40,462 nucleotides of DNA, from the NCBI GenBank assembly GCA_018660835.1, contig JABJJN010000088.1:1-40462 (forward strand), read 5' to 3'. This stretch comes from Gemmatimonadota bacterium (lineage in GTDB: Bacteria > Latescibacterota > UBA2968 > UBA8231). A program made the translations under genes and the position numbers. Shown one piece after another: positions 25,879-33,169 of this stretch (the first letter of the stretch is position 1; the number at the start of each line of letters is the position of its first letter). The notes below the pieces were generated by a model that did no database searches, was not told the DNA's origin, and saw only the letters and a list, made by a program, of their open reading frames with translations.

Positions 25879-25894
25879 TGGCACGGTCCTTGCA
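25879..25894 (+). promoter_or_regulatory. Consensus-perfect sigma-54 promoter
   Basis: TGGCACGGTCCTTGCA matches TGGCACG-R-N3-TTGCW at every position, with GG at 25880-25881 and GC at 25892-25893. The predicted start near 25905 lies 35 bases before the GTG of the barrel gene at 25940. Chance occurrence exactly in a promoter gap next to a sigma-54 activator operon is unlikely. Confidence 0.85.
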
Positions 25895-25939
25895 ATTCTG
25901 TGGATCATCGGACCATCCAATCGTTGCCAGGAGGGCCTT

Positions 25940-26671
25940 GTGACTGCCTCTCGAAATCTACTCTTCGTGTTATCTCTGTCGGCGTCCATGCTGGGGAACC
26001 TGAGCACCGTGGGGCCCCTGAGCGCTGCAGTACCCACGGATGGTTTTGCGCTGCTTGCCCCTGCACCGATGCGTGGTGGAGAGTTTGCCTACACACAACA
26101 CCACGAGTTCGAGTTCAGCCACATTGAAGGATCCGTGCAGGGATGGAGTTCTTCCTTTGCTTACGGTCTTCCTGTAGGCGAGTTGTCCTTCACGGGAATC
26201 GTTGCTACCGAGACGGGAGGCATCTCCTTTGATGCGGTGGAGGCGGATCTTCGCCTTCGGCTCGATTTCAACGGGGCGATCCCTTTTCACCCACACTTGC
26301 GCATCGGCGTCTCTCGTGAGAATCGAACGAAGAGTCCCGATGATGCGCACCTCGGGCTGCAATTGCATCACTCCTTTCGACGTCACTGGCATGGCGCCGT
26401 GCACCTGGCCTACGAAGGCGCGACCGATGGGAGTCGATCATACTTGCTGTTGGCAGGTCTGCGACGACAGCGAATCACACCGGCCCTGGGCGCCGGTTTT
26501 GAAGTGAAGAGTGAGATCACCCGACACAGTCCGGTGAAAGAACGACCACAAATCCTGATCGGCCCCAGCCTGGCTTGGCGTCTGAGTGACCAAACCGAGT
26601 TGCGTGTCAACTCGCTCTTCGGTTTCGGCGGTGGCAACGAGACCAATGTTGTCTACCTCTTTAGGCCATGA
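25940..26671 (+). CDS. Sigma-54-controlled predicted outer-membrane protein
   Basis: A 243-residue protein starting at a GTG with GGAGGG upstream. Residues 1-30 form a signal peptide (LLFVLSLSASMLGNL to GPLSAA). The remainder alternates amphipathic strands with short turns: FEFSHIEGSVQGWSSSFAYG, LRLRLDFNGAIPFHPHLRIG, LLLAGLRRQRITPALGAGFE. This looks like an outer-membrane barrel of about ten strands, similar in style to transporter-like or MetA-pathway-type small barrels, but no family is recognised. It is preceded by the best sigma-54 promoter in the window and separated from the kinase-regulator operon by 180 bases. That suggests it is a direct, inducible target of the regulator at 22622-24010. 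Confidence 0.65.
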   Translation: MTASRNLLFVLSLSASMLGNLSTVGPLSAAVPTDGFALLAPAPMRGGEFAYTQHHEFEFSHIEGSVQGWSSSFAYGLPVGELSFTGIVATETGGISFDAVEADLRLRLDFNGAIPFHPHLRIGVSRENRTKSPDDAHLGLQLHHSFRRHWHGAVHLAYEGATDGSRSYLLLAGLRRQRITPALGAGFEVKSEITRHSPVKERPQILIGPSLAWRLSDQTELRVNSLFGFGGGNETNVVYLFRP

Positions 26672-26737
26672 TCTGTTGAGAAGGCTGGGACATATCTCTT
26701 GCGCCACGACGATAGCGCTGGTTACAGTTACAGAGAA

Positions 26738-26872
26738 ATGATGACCAACCTGACGAACTCACACTTCCTGATCCTGGCTCCTTGCGCGACAGCGCAGGCG
26801 GCTGCGGCGACCAATGCCGCGGCGGCGGTGCCAAACTATACGGTAGCGGGGGTGTCCAACTCAGGTAGGTAG
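26738..26872 (+). CDS. Ala-rich leader peptide upstream of alaS
   Basis: A 44-codon frame (two ATGs in a row at 26738 and 26741) ending at TAG 26870-26872. Twelve residues are Ala; ten of them fall within residues 17-30 (ATAQAAAATNAAAA), encoded at 26786-26827. It sits between the previous gene and alaS and is followed 28 bases later by an intrinsic terminator. Leader peptides rich in the cognate amino acid are the hallmark of ribosome-mediated attenuation (trp, his, pheST). For alaS I know of no such established case. The ribosome-binding site is weak (AGAGAA). Chance Ala richness from GCG repeats is the main alternative. Confidence 0.6.
   Translation: MMTNLTNSHFLILAPCATAQAAAATNAAAAVPNYTVAGVSNSGR
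26841..26850 (+). promoter_or_regulatory. Candidate antiterminator arm of the alaS leader
   Basis: CGGTAGCGGG can pair with CCCGCTGCCG at 26902-26911, the 5' arm of the terminator, over ten bases with one G-U pair. It begins 14 bases after the last clustered Ala codon, so a ribosome stalled on those codons would leave it free. Pairing would block the terminator and allow alaS transcription. No clear competing upstream pairing partner was found. Confidence 0.5.
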
Positions 26873-26900
26873 AACGAGAGAATTCCAGGACCTTGATCAA

Positions 26901-26935
26901 GCCCGCTGCCGTGTACTCACGGTGGCGGGCTTTTT
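26901..26935 (+). terminator. Intrinsic terminator/attenuator before alaS
   Basis: A 13-base-pair stem (GCCCGCTGCCGTG with CACGGTGGCGGGC, two G-U pairs) closes a TACT loop and is followed at once by TTTTT at 26931-26935. The alaS start codon is 22 bases further on. A terminator this close to a start codon only makes sense if read-through is controlled. Confidence 0.8.
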
Positions 26936-26956
26936 CTATTTCAGGAGCACAGAGGG

Positions 26957-28825
26957 ATGAGTGAGGATCGAGTAACAAGCCACGAACTGCGAGAGAAATT
27001 CATCACCTTCTTCGAGGGGAGAGGACATTCCAGGATTGGCGCTACCTCCATGGTGCCGGAGCACGATCCCAGTGCCTTGTTCATCAGTGCTGGGATGCAG
27101 CCGCTTGTGCCGTACCTGCTTGGTCAGCCACATCCTGCGGGCACCCGCCTGGTGAACACACAACGCTGCTTCCGCACGACGGACATCGAACTCGTGGGCA
27201 ATTCCACGCACCTGACACTGGTCGAGATGTTGGGCAACTGGTCGCTCGGTGACTATGGCCGGGAGGATATGATTCCATGGAGCTGGACCTTTCTGACTCA
27301 CGAGCAGTGGCTTGGTATCGATCCTCTCCGCCTCTTCGTCACTGTGTTCTCCGGCGATGGCGAAGTTCCCGCGGATCGAGATTCCTCGCGGCTCTGGCAG
27401 GAACAGTTTCGTACCGCCGGGATCGATGCACTGGAAGGGCAGCGGATCTTTCCTCTGGGACGAGAAGACAACTGGTGGGGTCCCGTCGGGCGCACGGGGC
27501 CGTGTGGGCCTGATTCCGAGATGTTCTACGACACCGTTCTGGCACCGTGCAGCTCTGGGTGCAGGCCAGGATGTGGCTGCGGCAAATACGTGGAGATCTG
27601 GAACGATGTGTTTATGGAGTACGAACGGCGAGAGGACGGGAGCACGGTGCCTCTTCAGGCGTCCAACATCGACACGGGAATGGGTCTCATCAGAACTCTG
27701 GCGGCCCTGAATGGTCTGAAGTCGATCTACGAGACCGATGTGCTGCGGCCGGTGGGCAAGGCAGTCCGTGAAGCCTGTGGGCAAGAGCTGCCCACGGGGG
27801 AGGCTTCGGATGGTGAACTGCTCGTGTCGCAACGGATTGTCACTGACCATGTCGTGTCGGCGGTCCACTTGATCGCCGATGGTGTGCAACCCTCGAATGT
27901 CGAACAGGGCTACGTGTTGCGTCGGTTGATCCGTCGCGCTCTCATGCACCTGCGGAAACTCGGTGCCAGGGAGAGCGTATGGGATGACCTGGTGGTCTCC
28001 GTGCGACAGGGCTTTGGCGGTGCCTATCCTACGATCGATGAAAGCCCTGCTGACATTGTAGAGGTCTTGTCCGCGGAAACCGAGCAGTTCAGCCGAACCC
28101 TCGATACTGGACTACGACGCCTTCGACAGGTCCTACAGTCTGATAGTGTGACAGCGTCGGGGCAACTCGGCGGCGACGTTGCTTTCGATCTGTTCGCCAC
28201 GTTTGGCTTCCCCCTCGAGATGACGCGTGACCTGGCTGTCGAGTCGGGTGTCACCGTCGACGAGAAGGGATTCGACGAGCACTTCGCGCGCCACCAGGAG
28301 TTATCCCGTCAGGGCGGGCAGCAACGCTTCGCCGGTGGGCTCGCCGATCACTCAGAGTCTACGACGCGGTATCACACGGCCACGCATCTGCTGCACGCCG
28401 CGCTTCGAGAGATACTGGGTGACCACGTGGTGCAGCGCGGGAGCAACGTGACACCGGAAAGACTACGCTTCGATTTTCTTCACCCTGCCAAGGTGGGAGC
28501 GGAGGAGCTCGAGCAGGTAGAGAGGCTCGTGAACGGAGCGATCGAGGGCGACTATCCTGTGGTGTGGGCGGAGATGGCGCCAGAGGAGGCGATGGCCACT
28601 GGTTCACTCGGCCTCTTCCAGGAGCGTTATGGCGAGCGCGTTCGTGTCTACGCCGTGGGTGATCTGCAAGGTCACCCACGGGCACGGGAGGACGCAGCCA
28701 CCTTCAGCAAAGAGATCTGCGGCGGACCTCACGTCGATCGGACGGGCGAACTCGGGCGGTTCCGCATCGTGAAGGAGCAATCGGCGAGCAGTGGTGTGCG
28801 GCGGATTCGAGCTGTGCTTGAGTGA
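26957..28825 (+). CDS. alaS: Alanyl-tRNA synthetase, short form lacking the C-terminal domain
   Basis: A 622-residue enzyme that charges tRNA-Ala; E. coli AlaRS has 876 residues. The class II catalytic domain is complete, starting ELREKFITFFEGRGH and including QRCFRTTDIELVGNSTHLTL and EMLGNWSLGDY. The latter is the wording of the compact form common in candidate phyla rather than that of proteobacterial AlaRS. The editing domain has its zinc/active-site residues: His473 and His477 (HTATHLLH), Cys588 and His592 (CGGPH). The protein ends just after the editing domain, so the coiled-coil and DHHA1/C-Ala domain are absent. No frameshift is visible at the end; the stop is natural. A cluster CSSGCRPGCGCG lies in the insertion near residues 198-209 and may bind metal. 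Expression is probably controlled by the leader attenuator. Confidence 0.9.
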   Translation: MSEDRVTSHELREKFITFFEGRGHSRIGATSMVPEHDPSALFISAGMQPLVPYLLGQPHPAGTRLVNTQRCFRTTDIELVGNSTHLTLVEMLGNWSLGDYGREDMIPWSWTFLTHEQWLGIDPLRLFVTVFSGDGEVPADRDSSRLWQEQFRTAGIDALEGQRIFPLGREDNWWGPVGRTGPCGPDSEMFYDTVLAPCSSGCRPGCGCGKYVEIWNDVFMEYERREDGSTVPLQASNIDTGMGLIRTLAALNGLKSIYETDVLRPVGKAVREACGQELPTGEASDGELLVSQRIVTDHVVSAVHLIADGVQPSNVEQGYVLRRLIRRALMHLRKLGARESVWDDLVVSVRQGFGGAYPTIDESPADIVEVLSAETEQFSRTLDTGLRRLRQVLQSDSVTASGQLGGDVAFDLFATFGFPLEMTRDLAVESGVTVDEKGFDEHFARHQELSRQGGQQRFAGGLADHSESTTRYHTATHLLHAALREILGDHVVQRGSNVTPERLRFDFLHPAKVGAEELEQVERLVNGAIEGDYPVVWAEMAPEEAMATGSLGLFQERYGERVRVYAVGDLQGHPRAREDAATFSKEICGGPHVDRTGELGRFRIVKEQSASSGVRRIRAVLE

Positions 28826-28954
28826 AGCGAGCGAGGGTGTATGAGAGCCCAGGCAGATACTATGTCCGAAGGCATGTCCGGCTGTCGTTGACAGGGTCCC
28901 TCATCCAGGCGCATCCTGGCGGTCGACAACACACTCATGGAGAGGATCTACCCA

Positions 28955-29476
28955 ATGAAGGATGCCCTCCTGGTCATCGACGTCCAGTTGGCCAGTTTTC
29001 CGCCGTTTCCGCCTGCACACGAGATCGAGGATCTCCTGTCTACGATGGTCGGACTGGTTTCGAAGACCCGCGAGCAAGGGGTGCCGGTGTTCTTCATCCA
29101 GCACTGTGGTGGGTGTGACGATCCCGACGAACCGGGGACTCCGGGTCACCCCATCCATCCGAGTCTGGTGGACGAGGGGGCGCTCATCGTGCAGAAAGCG
29201 ACGCCTGATTCGTTCCAGGACACTTCGCTGCACGACCAACTTCAGGAGATGGCCATCGAACGACTGACTATCTGTGGGATCCAGACTGAGTACTGTGTCG
29301 ATACCACGACACGTCGAGCGAACAGCTTGGGGTATCAGGTGCGGCTGGTGTCTGATGGTCACTCTACTTGGGACGGTGAGCCACTCTCTGCGAGCCAGAA
29401 GATCGAGTATCACAACCAGGTGCTGGGGGGCTACTTCGCGGAGCTTGTCGAGGCAGAAGCGGTTCAGTATTCCTGA
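28955..29476 (+). CDS. Isochorismatase-like cysteine hydrolase
   Basis: A 173-residue hydrolase of the isochorismatase/nicotinamidase superfamily. The catalytic triad is visible: Asp9 in LLVIDVQ, the Lys in QKATPDSF, and the Cys in GIQTEYCVDTT. The cis-peptide region precedes that Cys. Family members cleave amides or vinyl ethers (nicotinamide, ureido compounds, isochorismate) and many are unassigned, so no substrate is given. The start at 28955 has GAGAGG eight bases upstream; an in-frame ATG at 28937 would add six non-conserved residues. It stands alone between alaS and the dioxygenase. Length is normal for the short branch. Confidence 0.85.
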   Translation: MKDALLVIDVQLASFPPFPPAHEIEDLLSTMVGLVSKTREQGVPVFFIQHCGGCDDPDEPGTPGHPIHPSLVDEGALIVQKATPDSFQDTSLHDQLQEMAIERLTICGIQTEYCVDTTTRRANSLGYQVRLVSDGHSTWDGEPLSASQKIEYHNQVLGGYFAELVEAEAVQYS

Positions 29477-29564
29477 GACCGGATTCCAACGCACCCATTT
29501 CTCGACTACGCGCCAATCTTTTGCCATACTTCGCGGCGGCAAGCATCATCTCTGATCCGGATGG

Positions 29565-30707
29565 GTGTGCACCTTGAGCGAAATCGCAAAAACAGTAATA
29601 ATGGAATTCTCGGAGGCCGAGATGGCGACGTGGCGAGAGCGTGGCTGGATTATCCTGGAAGCCGCCGTGCCCCCTGAGCAGTGCGCTCTGCTCGTCGACG
29701 CCATCTTCCGGCAGCTGCGCCAAGACCCCGACGACTCCGCTACGTGGTACCCGCGCGAATACCCGCAGCCCCACGGTCGGTCCGACCACCATGATGGCTT
29801 TTTGACCTTCGACCCCACGCCCGAGTTTGCGGCCACCCGGGCGCTGCAGTGGCAGATCTGCCAGAAGGAGCGGATATACCGCGCGCACGCGCAGCTACTT
29901 GGGGAGCATCGTCTGAGAATGGGGATGCAGGTGGGGCGAGCTTACATGAAGCCGCCATACATCGGCGGCGATACGCTCGGGGTGGAGATGAGCGGACCGC
30001 TGGAGCTGCCAGATGAGAAGATCTTTCACCGGCGTGGAGGGGACATCAAGCTGCCGGGCGGGGAGATGGCCCTACATTTTGACACGAGCTTGGACGACAT
30101 CCGCCGAGGGGTCATCAGCGGTGGGAACCTACTGCAGGGTAACATCTCGCTCACCGACACCCCCGGTGATGCGGGCGGCACCTGCCTGCTGCCCGGATTC
30201 CACCACGAGCTTCTTGAGTGGGTGCAGCGCTTCCCTCCTTTGGATCCGGAGGCGGACAGCTGGGCGACCGACGGCAGCAAAGGCGGCTGGCCTGGGCGGA
30301 ACGCGAACACGGCCTGGCCGCACGCGTTCGATGCCGAAGGGATGCCGCTGCCACTGCCGCAGCTGGACCGGCTGCGCGAGGAGCGCATCGCAGCGGGACG
30401 AGTGAAGCCGGATTGGGTTGGCAACCTCAATCATCCTGACCTGGCGGCGTTCCAGCACCGGATACGCTCCATCCCAACCAAGTGTGGCGACCTGCTGATT
30501 TGGCATCGCGGGTGCCCGCACGGTAACGGCTACAATCTGACGAAGCAGCCGCGCATGGCGCAGTTTGTGGATTTTTCCGTGCTGGGCGAGGGGCAGCCGA
30601 CGGAAGAAGAAATTGCGGCGAGGACCAAAGTGTGGGAGGAGGTAGGGGCGCCGCCAATGAGCGACCTGAATCGAAAGGTCGCTGGGCTCGAGCCTTGGGG
30701 TGATTGA
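29565..30707 (+). CDS. Phytanoyl-CoA dioxygenase (PhyH) family protein
   Basis: A 380-residue Fe(II)/2-oxoglutarate-dependent oxygenase of the PhyH family. The iron ligands appear as the H-x-D of MALHFDTSLDD and the distal His of LLIWHRGCPHGNGYN. A conserved Arg soon after (KQPRMAQFV) would hold 2-oxoglutarate. The N-terminal FSEAEMATWRERGWIIL is typical of large expanded PhyH families in Latescibacterota-, Poribacteria- and Planctomycetes-type genomes. Most of these have no known substrate; small-molecule hydroxylation is the likely reaction. The GTG start at 29565 is uncertain; an ATG at 29601 (MEFSEAEM) fits the family N-terminus as well. Confidence 0.83.
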   Translation: MCTLSEIAKTVIMEFSEAEMATWRERGWIILEAAVPPEQCALLVDAIFRQLRQDPDDSATWYPREYPQPHGRSDHHDGFLTFDPTPEFAATRALQWQICQKERIYRAHAQLLGEHRLRMGMQVGRAYMKPPYIGGDTLGVEMSGPLELPDEKIFHRRGGDIKLPGGEMALHFDTSLDDIRRGVISGGNLLQGNISLTDTPGDAGGTCLLPGFHHELLEWVQRFPPLDPEADSWATDGSKGGWPGRNANTAWPHAFDAEGMPLPLPQLDRLREERIAAGRVKPDWVGNLNHPDLAAFQHRIRSIPTKCGDLLIWHRGCPHGNGYNLTKQPRMAQFVDFSVLGEGQPTEEEIAARTKVWEEVGAPPMSDLNRKVAGLEPWGD

Positions 30708-31008
30708 CACCGCGAGGGGTATGTCGGGCTGGTACGTAGCCAGAATTGGGGTCATCACAGGGTGTGACAGGGGAATGAGGGATGATGCGCGAGAGCTGGT
30801 CGGCCTGTTTGCGCGCGTCTTCCACTCCGCTCGCTGATCGAGTTTCATCTGCCCGACTCTGGCGGGTGTCGTGTCCGCCGCGTCGTCGGCACTGGACAAA
30901 GTGCCGCGGATGTTCGGTATTTCCTCGATACCTCTGCCTCAATTCCACGGCATTCCCTGCGCCGACGGTTCAAGTTGGCGCATCCACTTCTGAAGAGAGA
31001 TACAAGCA
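30708..31008 (+). other. Intergenic region with no recognised content
   Basis: This 301-base gap before the HU-like gene shows no coding sense on either strand, no tRNA-like structure and no clear promoter. The HU promoter must lie here, since the neighbours do not overlap. Confidence 0.5.
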
Positions 31009-31332
31009 ATGGCAACGACCACGGAGAAGCCCCGAACAAAGACGCAGATCTTCGACGAGATCGCCACAGCCACCGACCTGACACGCAGCCAGGTGGCGGC
31101 CGTCTTCACGGCGATGTCAGATCTGATGGCGAACGATCTGGGCAGCAAGGGGCCAGGCGAGTTTGCGGTGCCCGGTCTCATGAAGATCCTTCGCGTGAGC
31201 AAGCCCGCTCGTCCGGCAAAAACGGGCGTCCCTAACCCGTTCCGTCCGGGTGAGTTGATGGACGTGGCGGCCAAGCCGGCATCGAGTGTCGTCAAGGTCC
31301 GGCCCCTGAAGGCACTCAAGGACATGGTGTAG
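31009..31332 (+). CDS. HU/IHF-family DNA-binding protein
   Basis: A 107-residue nucleoid-associated protein. KTQIFDEIATATDLTRSQVA forms the dimerising helices; the saddle contains GEFAVPGLMKILRVSKPARP, the beta-arm carries TGVPNPFRPGELMDVAAKPA, and the terminal helix is SSVVKVRPLKALKDMV. The arm proline (NPF) that intercalates into DNA is present. The N-terminal tail of basic and Thr-rich residues is slightly longer than in classic 90-residue HU, as in a subgroup whose members end in KALKDMV. It probably bends DNA, and could help loop enhancer-bound regulators to sigma-54 promoters, though that link is only suggestive. AGAGAGA precedes the ATG. Confidence 0.88.
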   Translation: MATTTEKPRTKTQIFDEIATATDLTRSQVAAVFTAMSDLMANDLGSKGPGEFAVPGLMKILRVSKPARPAKTGVPNPFRPGELMDVAAKPASSVVKVRPLKALKDMV

Positions 31333-31400
31333 CAGTTTGACGCGTGGCTGAGCGCCGCTGAGCGGCCGGCCACTGCAGCGCTACCAGAACTCATGAGTTT

Positions 31401-31431
31401 GGACCGTCGGGCCCGTTGGGCTCGGCGGTCC
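31401..31431. repeat. Long imperfect hairpin downstream of the HU-like gene
   Basis: GGACCGTCGGGCCC and GGGCTCGGCGGTCC can pair over 14 bases with two G-U pairs around a GTT loop. It lies about 70 bases after the HU stop codon. No T-run follows, so it is at best a weak or factor-aided terminator or an RNA-stabilising stem. Confidence 0.45.
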
Positions 31432-31509
31432 AAGTCATTTCCGCGGAGCAAGTCACACTGCATGGCGGCCGGCGTTGAAGTCAGAGAAAGCCTTGAGATA
31501 CACGTGGCG

Positions 31510-31746
31510 TCAGTTCTCCTTGGTCGCGACGACGACCAGGACATTGTCCCAGCGTTCGCCGAGATCGGAGGTGAAGCAGGTGTGTGGAGATGCGAATCCC
31601 GACTTGACGCACAACTGGGCAACTTCGCTACGGCTGAAGAAGTGCCAATAGCGTGTGTCGCTGTACTTCCGCAGAGCGGGAGGCGTGCGTAGCTCTCTTC
31701 AATCTGCTGGGAGAGAATTGCAATCTCATCTCTGCGGTCAGCCATG
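31510..31746 (-). pseudogene. Frameshifted methyltransferase C-terminal fragment
   Basis: The minus strand reads MADRRDEIAILSQQIEESYA from 31746, then after a one-base frame change RKYSDTRYWHFFSRSEVAQL and, near the end, GERWDNVLVVVATKEN before the TGA at 31510-31512. RYWHFFSRSEV and the closing WDNVLVVVATK pattern are those of the C-terminal part of class I SAM-dependent methyltransferases. The SAM-binding N-terminal region is absent: 31747-31915 shows nothing. A truncated and frameshifted remnant is the simplest reading. Confidence 0.55.
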
Positions 31747-31915
31747 GTCTTCCTCACGATTCGCGTTCGGAGTAAGAGTCCGAAAGCAGGGGCAGATCGG
31801 GCCTTGGTTTCTCGCAACTGCTTGGGGGCAACCTGTAGGCACTGAATGGCGGGCATTTCTGCCACGAGGACCCATCCAATCGACCCGCTACGAAAAAGCT
31901 AACGCGGAGACCTGT

Positions 31916-32911
31916 TCATCTGCCTCTGATCTGTCGCTTGATCTCACCCCATGGTTTTGCCTCGATCACTGATTCGACCTGGTAATCTGGAACCCATGAC
32001 GTAGCTCGCAGATAGGACATGTTACCCGTATCAAACCAGATGGCGTCGCCCCCTCCAGTGGGAACGATGCCAATCGCCGTGTCCTGCGGTGTCATGCCTG
32101 CCGTTGAGACGGCGATCCACTGACCGTCCGGCGAACTCAGGGGTACCCCGCGAACGGATGCCATCTTTTCGATGACATCGCTGGGCGCATCCAAGGTGTA
32201 GAGGCCGTCCAAGTGGAAGAACACCAGATTCAGCCCACTGCCCATCCAGGAAGGAGTCCAGTAGGAGCCCTGCCGAGTCGGCATGAGGTCCCGAAGGTTG
32301 CTGCCGTCAGGGCTCACCGTCCAAAGGTGCGGCTTGGCGTGTTCCGTCTGGGCTCGGTGAAACGCGATCAGGGGGAGTGACGGATGCCATGCCGGCTCGT
32401 AGTTGAACTGATCGGAAACAATCGTCCGGACGCTGCCTGTGAGCCGATCCACGATGCGGATCACGGCATTGCCCGCAAGCCTCTGGCTGAAGGCGATCTC
32501 TGTTTCATCTGGAGACCAGCTGTATTTGTTCCCTAGCCCAGAGAACAATCTCTCCACCTGGCCGAGACGCCGATCGTAAATGAAGGTGCCATCTTCGTTC
32601 TCGGTGTCGGCTCTGAAGACGGCTCGATAGATGACGAAGCGGCCCGAAGGAGACCAGACGCCACCGGCAAATGTGACGCTTTCAGGATGATGGGGAAGGA
32701 GGACGTCCTGCGCGAAGTCTTTGATCTCCCCTGTCTCAATGTCGATCGTACTTATCGTGCGAGCGTAGTTAGGCCGAGTCTGGCTCAGAGAGCCGAAGGC
32801 CAGTTTGAGTCCGGCAGATGCCGGACAAGGAAGGATCGCCAGAGCCACAAGAAGGATGGTGGCTGTTTTCCAGTTCATCTGCCGGCGTGTCCGACTGCGG
32901 ATAGATTTCAA
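31916..32911 (-). CDS. Exported TolB-like beta-propeller protein
   Basis: A 331-residue protein with a signal peptide (TATILLVALAILPCPASAG, about residues 16-34) and a propeller made of PD40/TolB-type blades. Each blade has a W-S/H-P-D-like turn: GVWSPSGRFVIYRAVF, YSWSPDETEIAFSQRL, PAWHPSLPLIAFHRAQ, LSSPDGQWIAVS. It probably sits in the periplasm or is secreted and acts in protein binding; no catalytic residues are seen. The start is either 32911 or an internal ATG at 32878 (MNWKTATILL), which gives a more ordinary signal peptide. It is divergent from the large protease gene, which carries similar blades, and the two may share a control region. Confidence 0.7.
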   Translation of the reverse strand: MKSIRSRTRRQMNWKTATILLVALAILPCPASAGLKLAFGSLSQTRPNYARTISTIDIETGEIKDFAQDVLLPHHPESVTFAGGVWSPSGRFVIYRAVFRADTENEDGTFIYDRRLGQVERLFSGLGNKYSWSPDETEIAFSQRLAGNAVIRIVDRLTGSVRTIVSDQFNYEPAWHPSLPLIAFHRAQTEHAKPHLWTVSPDGSNLRDLMPTRQGSYWTPSWMGSGLNLVFFHLDGLYTLDAPSDVIEKMASVRGVPLSSPDGQWIAVSTAGMTPQDTAIGIVPTGGGDAIWFDTGNMSYLRATSWVPDYQVESVIEAKPWGEIKRQIRGR

Positions 32912-33054
32912 GTTGAATCCAGTCTCGCGAAAAGGAGATATGCTTCAACATACTGACTAATGGTCCACGAAGTGGTCAGTAACCATACGGACCTCTGCAT
33001 CGCGATTGGCGTTTCTCCTAGAATATGTCGAACTACAAGTCGACGACCGGAATC

Positions 33055-33073
33055 TTATGCGGAGGGCGCATAA
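33055..33073. promoter_or_regulatory. Perfect inverted repeat in the divergent promoter region
   Basis: TTATGCG-GAGGG-CGCATAA is a 7-base perfect inverted repeat in the 258-base gap between the divergent propeller gene (ending 5' at 32911) and the protease gene (33170). A second, looser repeat (ACTGAC facing GTCAGT, about 32953-32981) lies nearby. Both suit operators; no regulator gene is adjacent. Confidence 0.35.
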
Positions 33074-33169
33074 ACTCGCTCACATTAGGGTTGTGGAGTG
33101 CACGTCAGTTGTGTTCCGTACGAGGTGGCTGAATCCAGCCCCGATAGGGATGAGAGAAGGAGGGAAGCG

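Noticed and set aside
26672..26956. T-box riboswitch before alaS
   Set aside because: No T-box consensus (AGGGUGGNACCGCG) or specifier stem is seen; the Ala-rich frame explains the terminator better.
26936..27949. 337-residue minus-strand open frame
   Set aside because: Antisense shadow of alaS; no recognisable motifs and the plus strand is strongly conserved.
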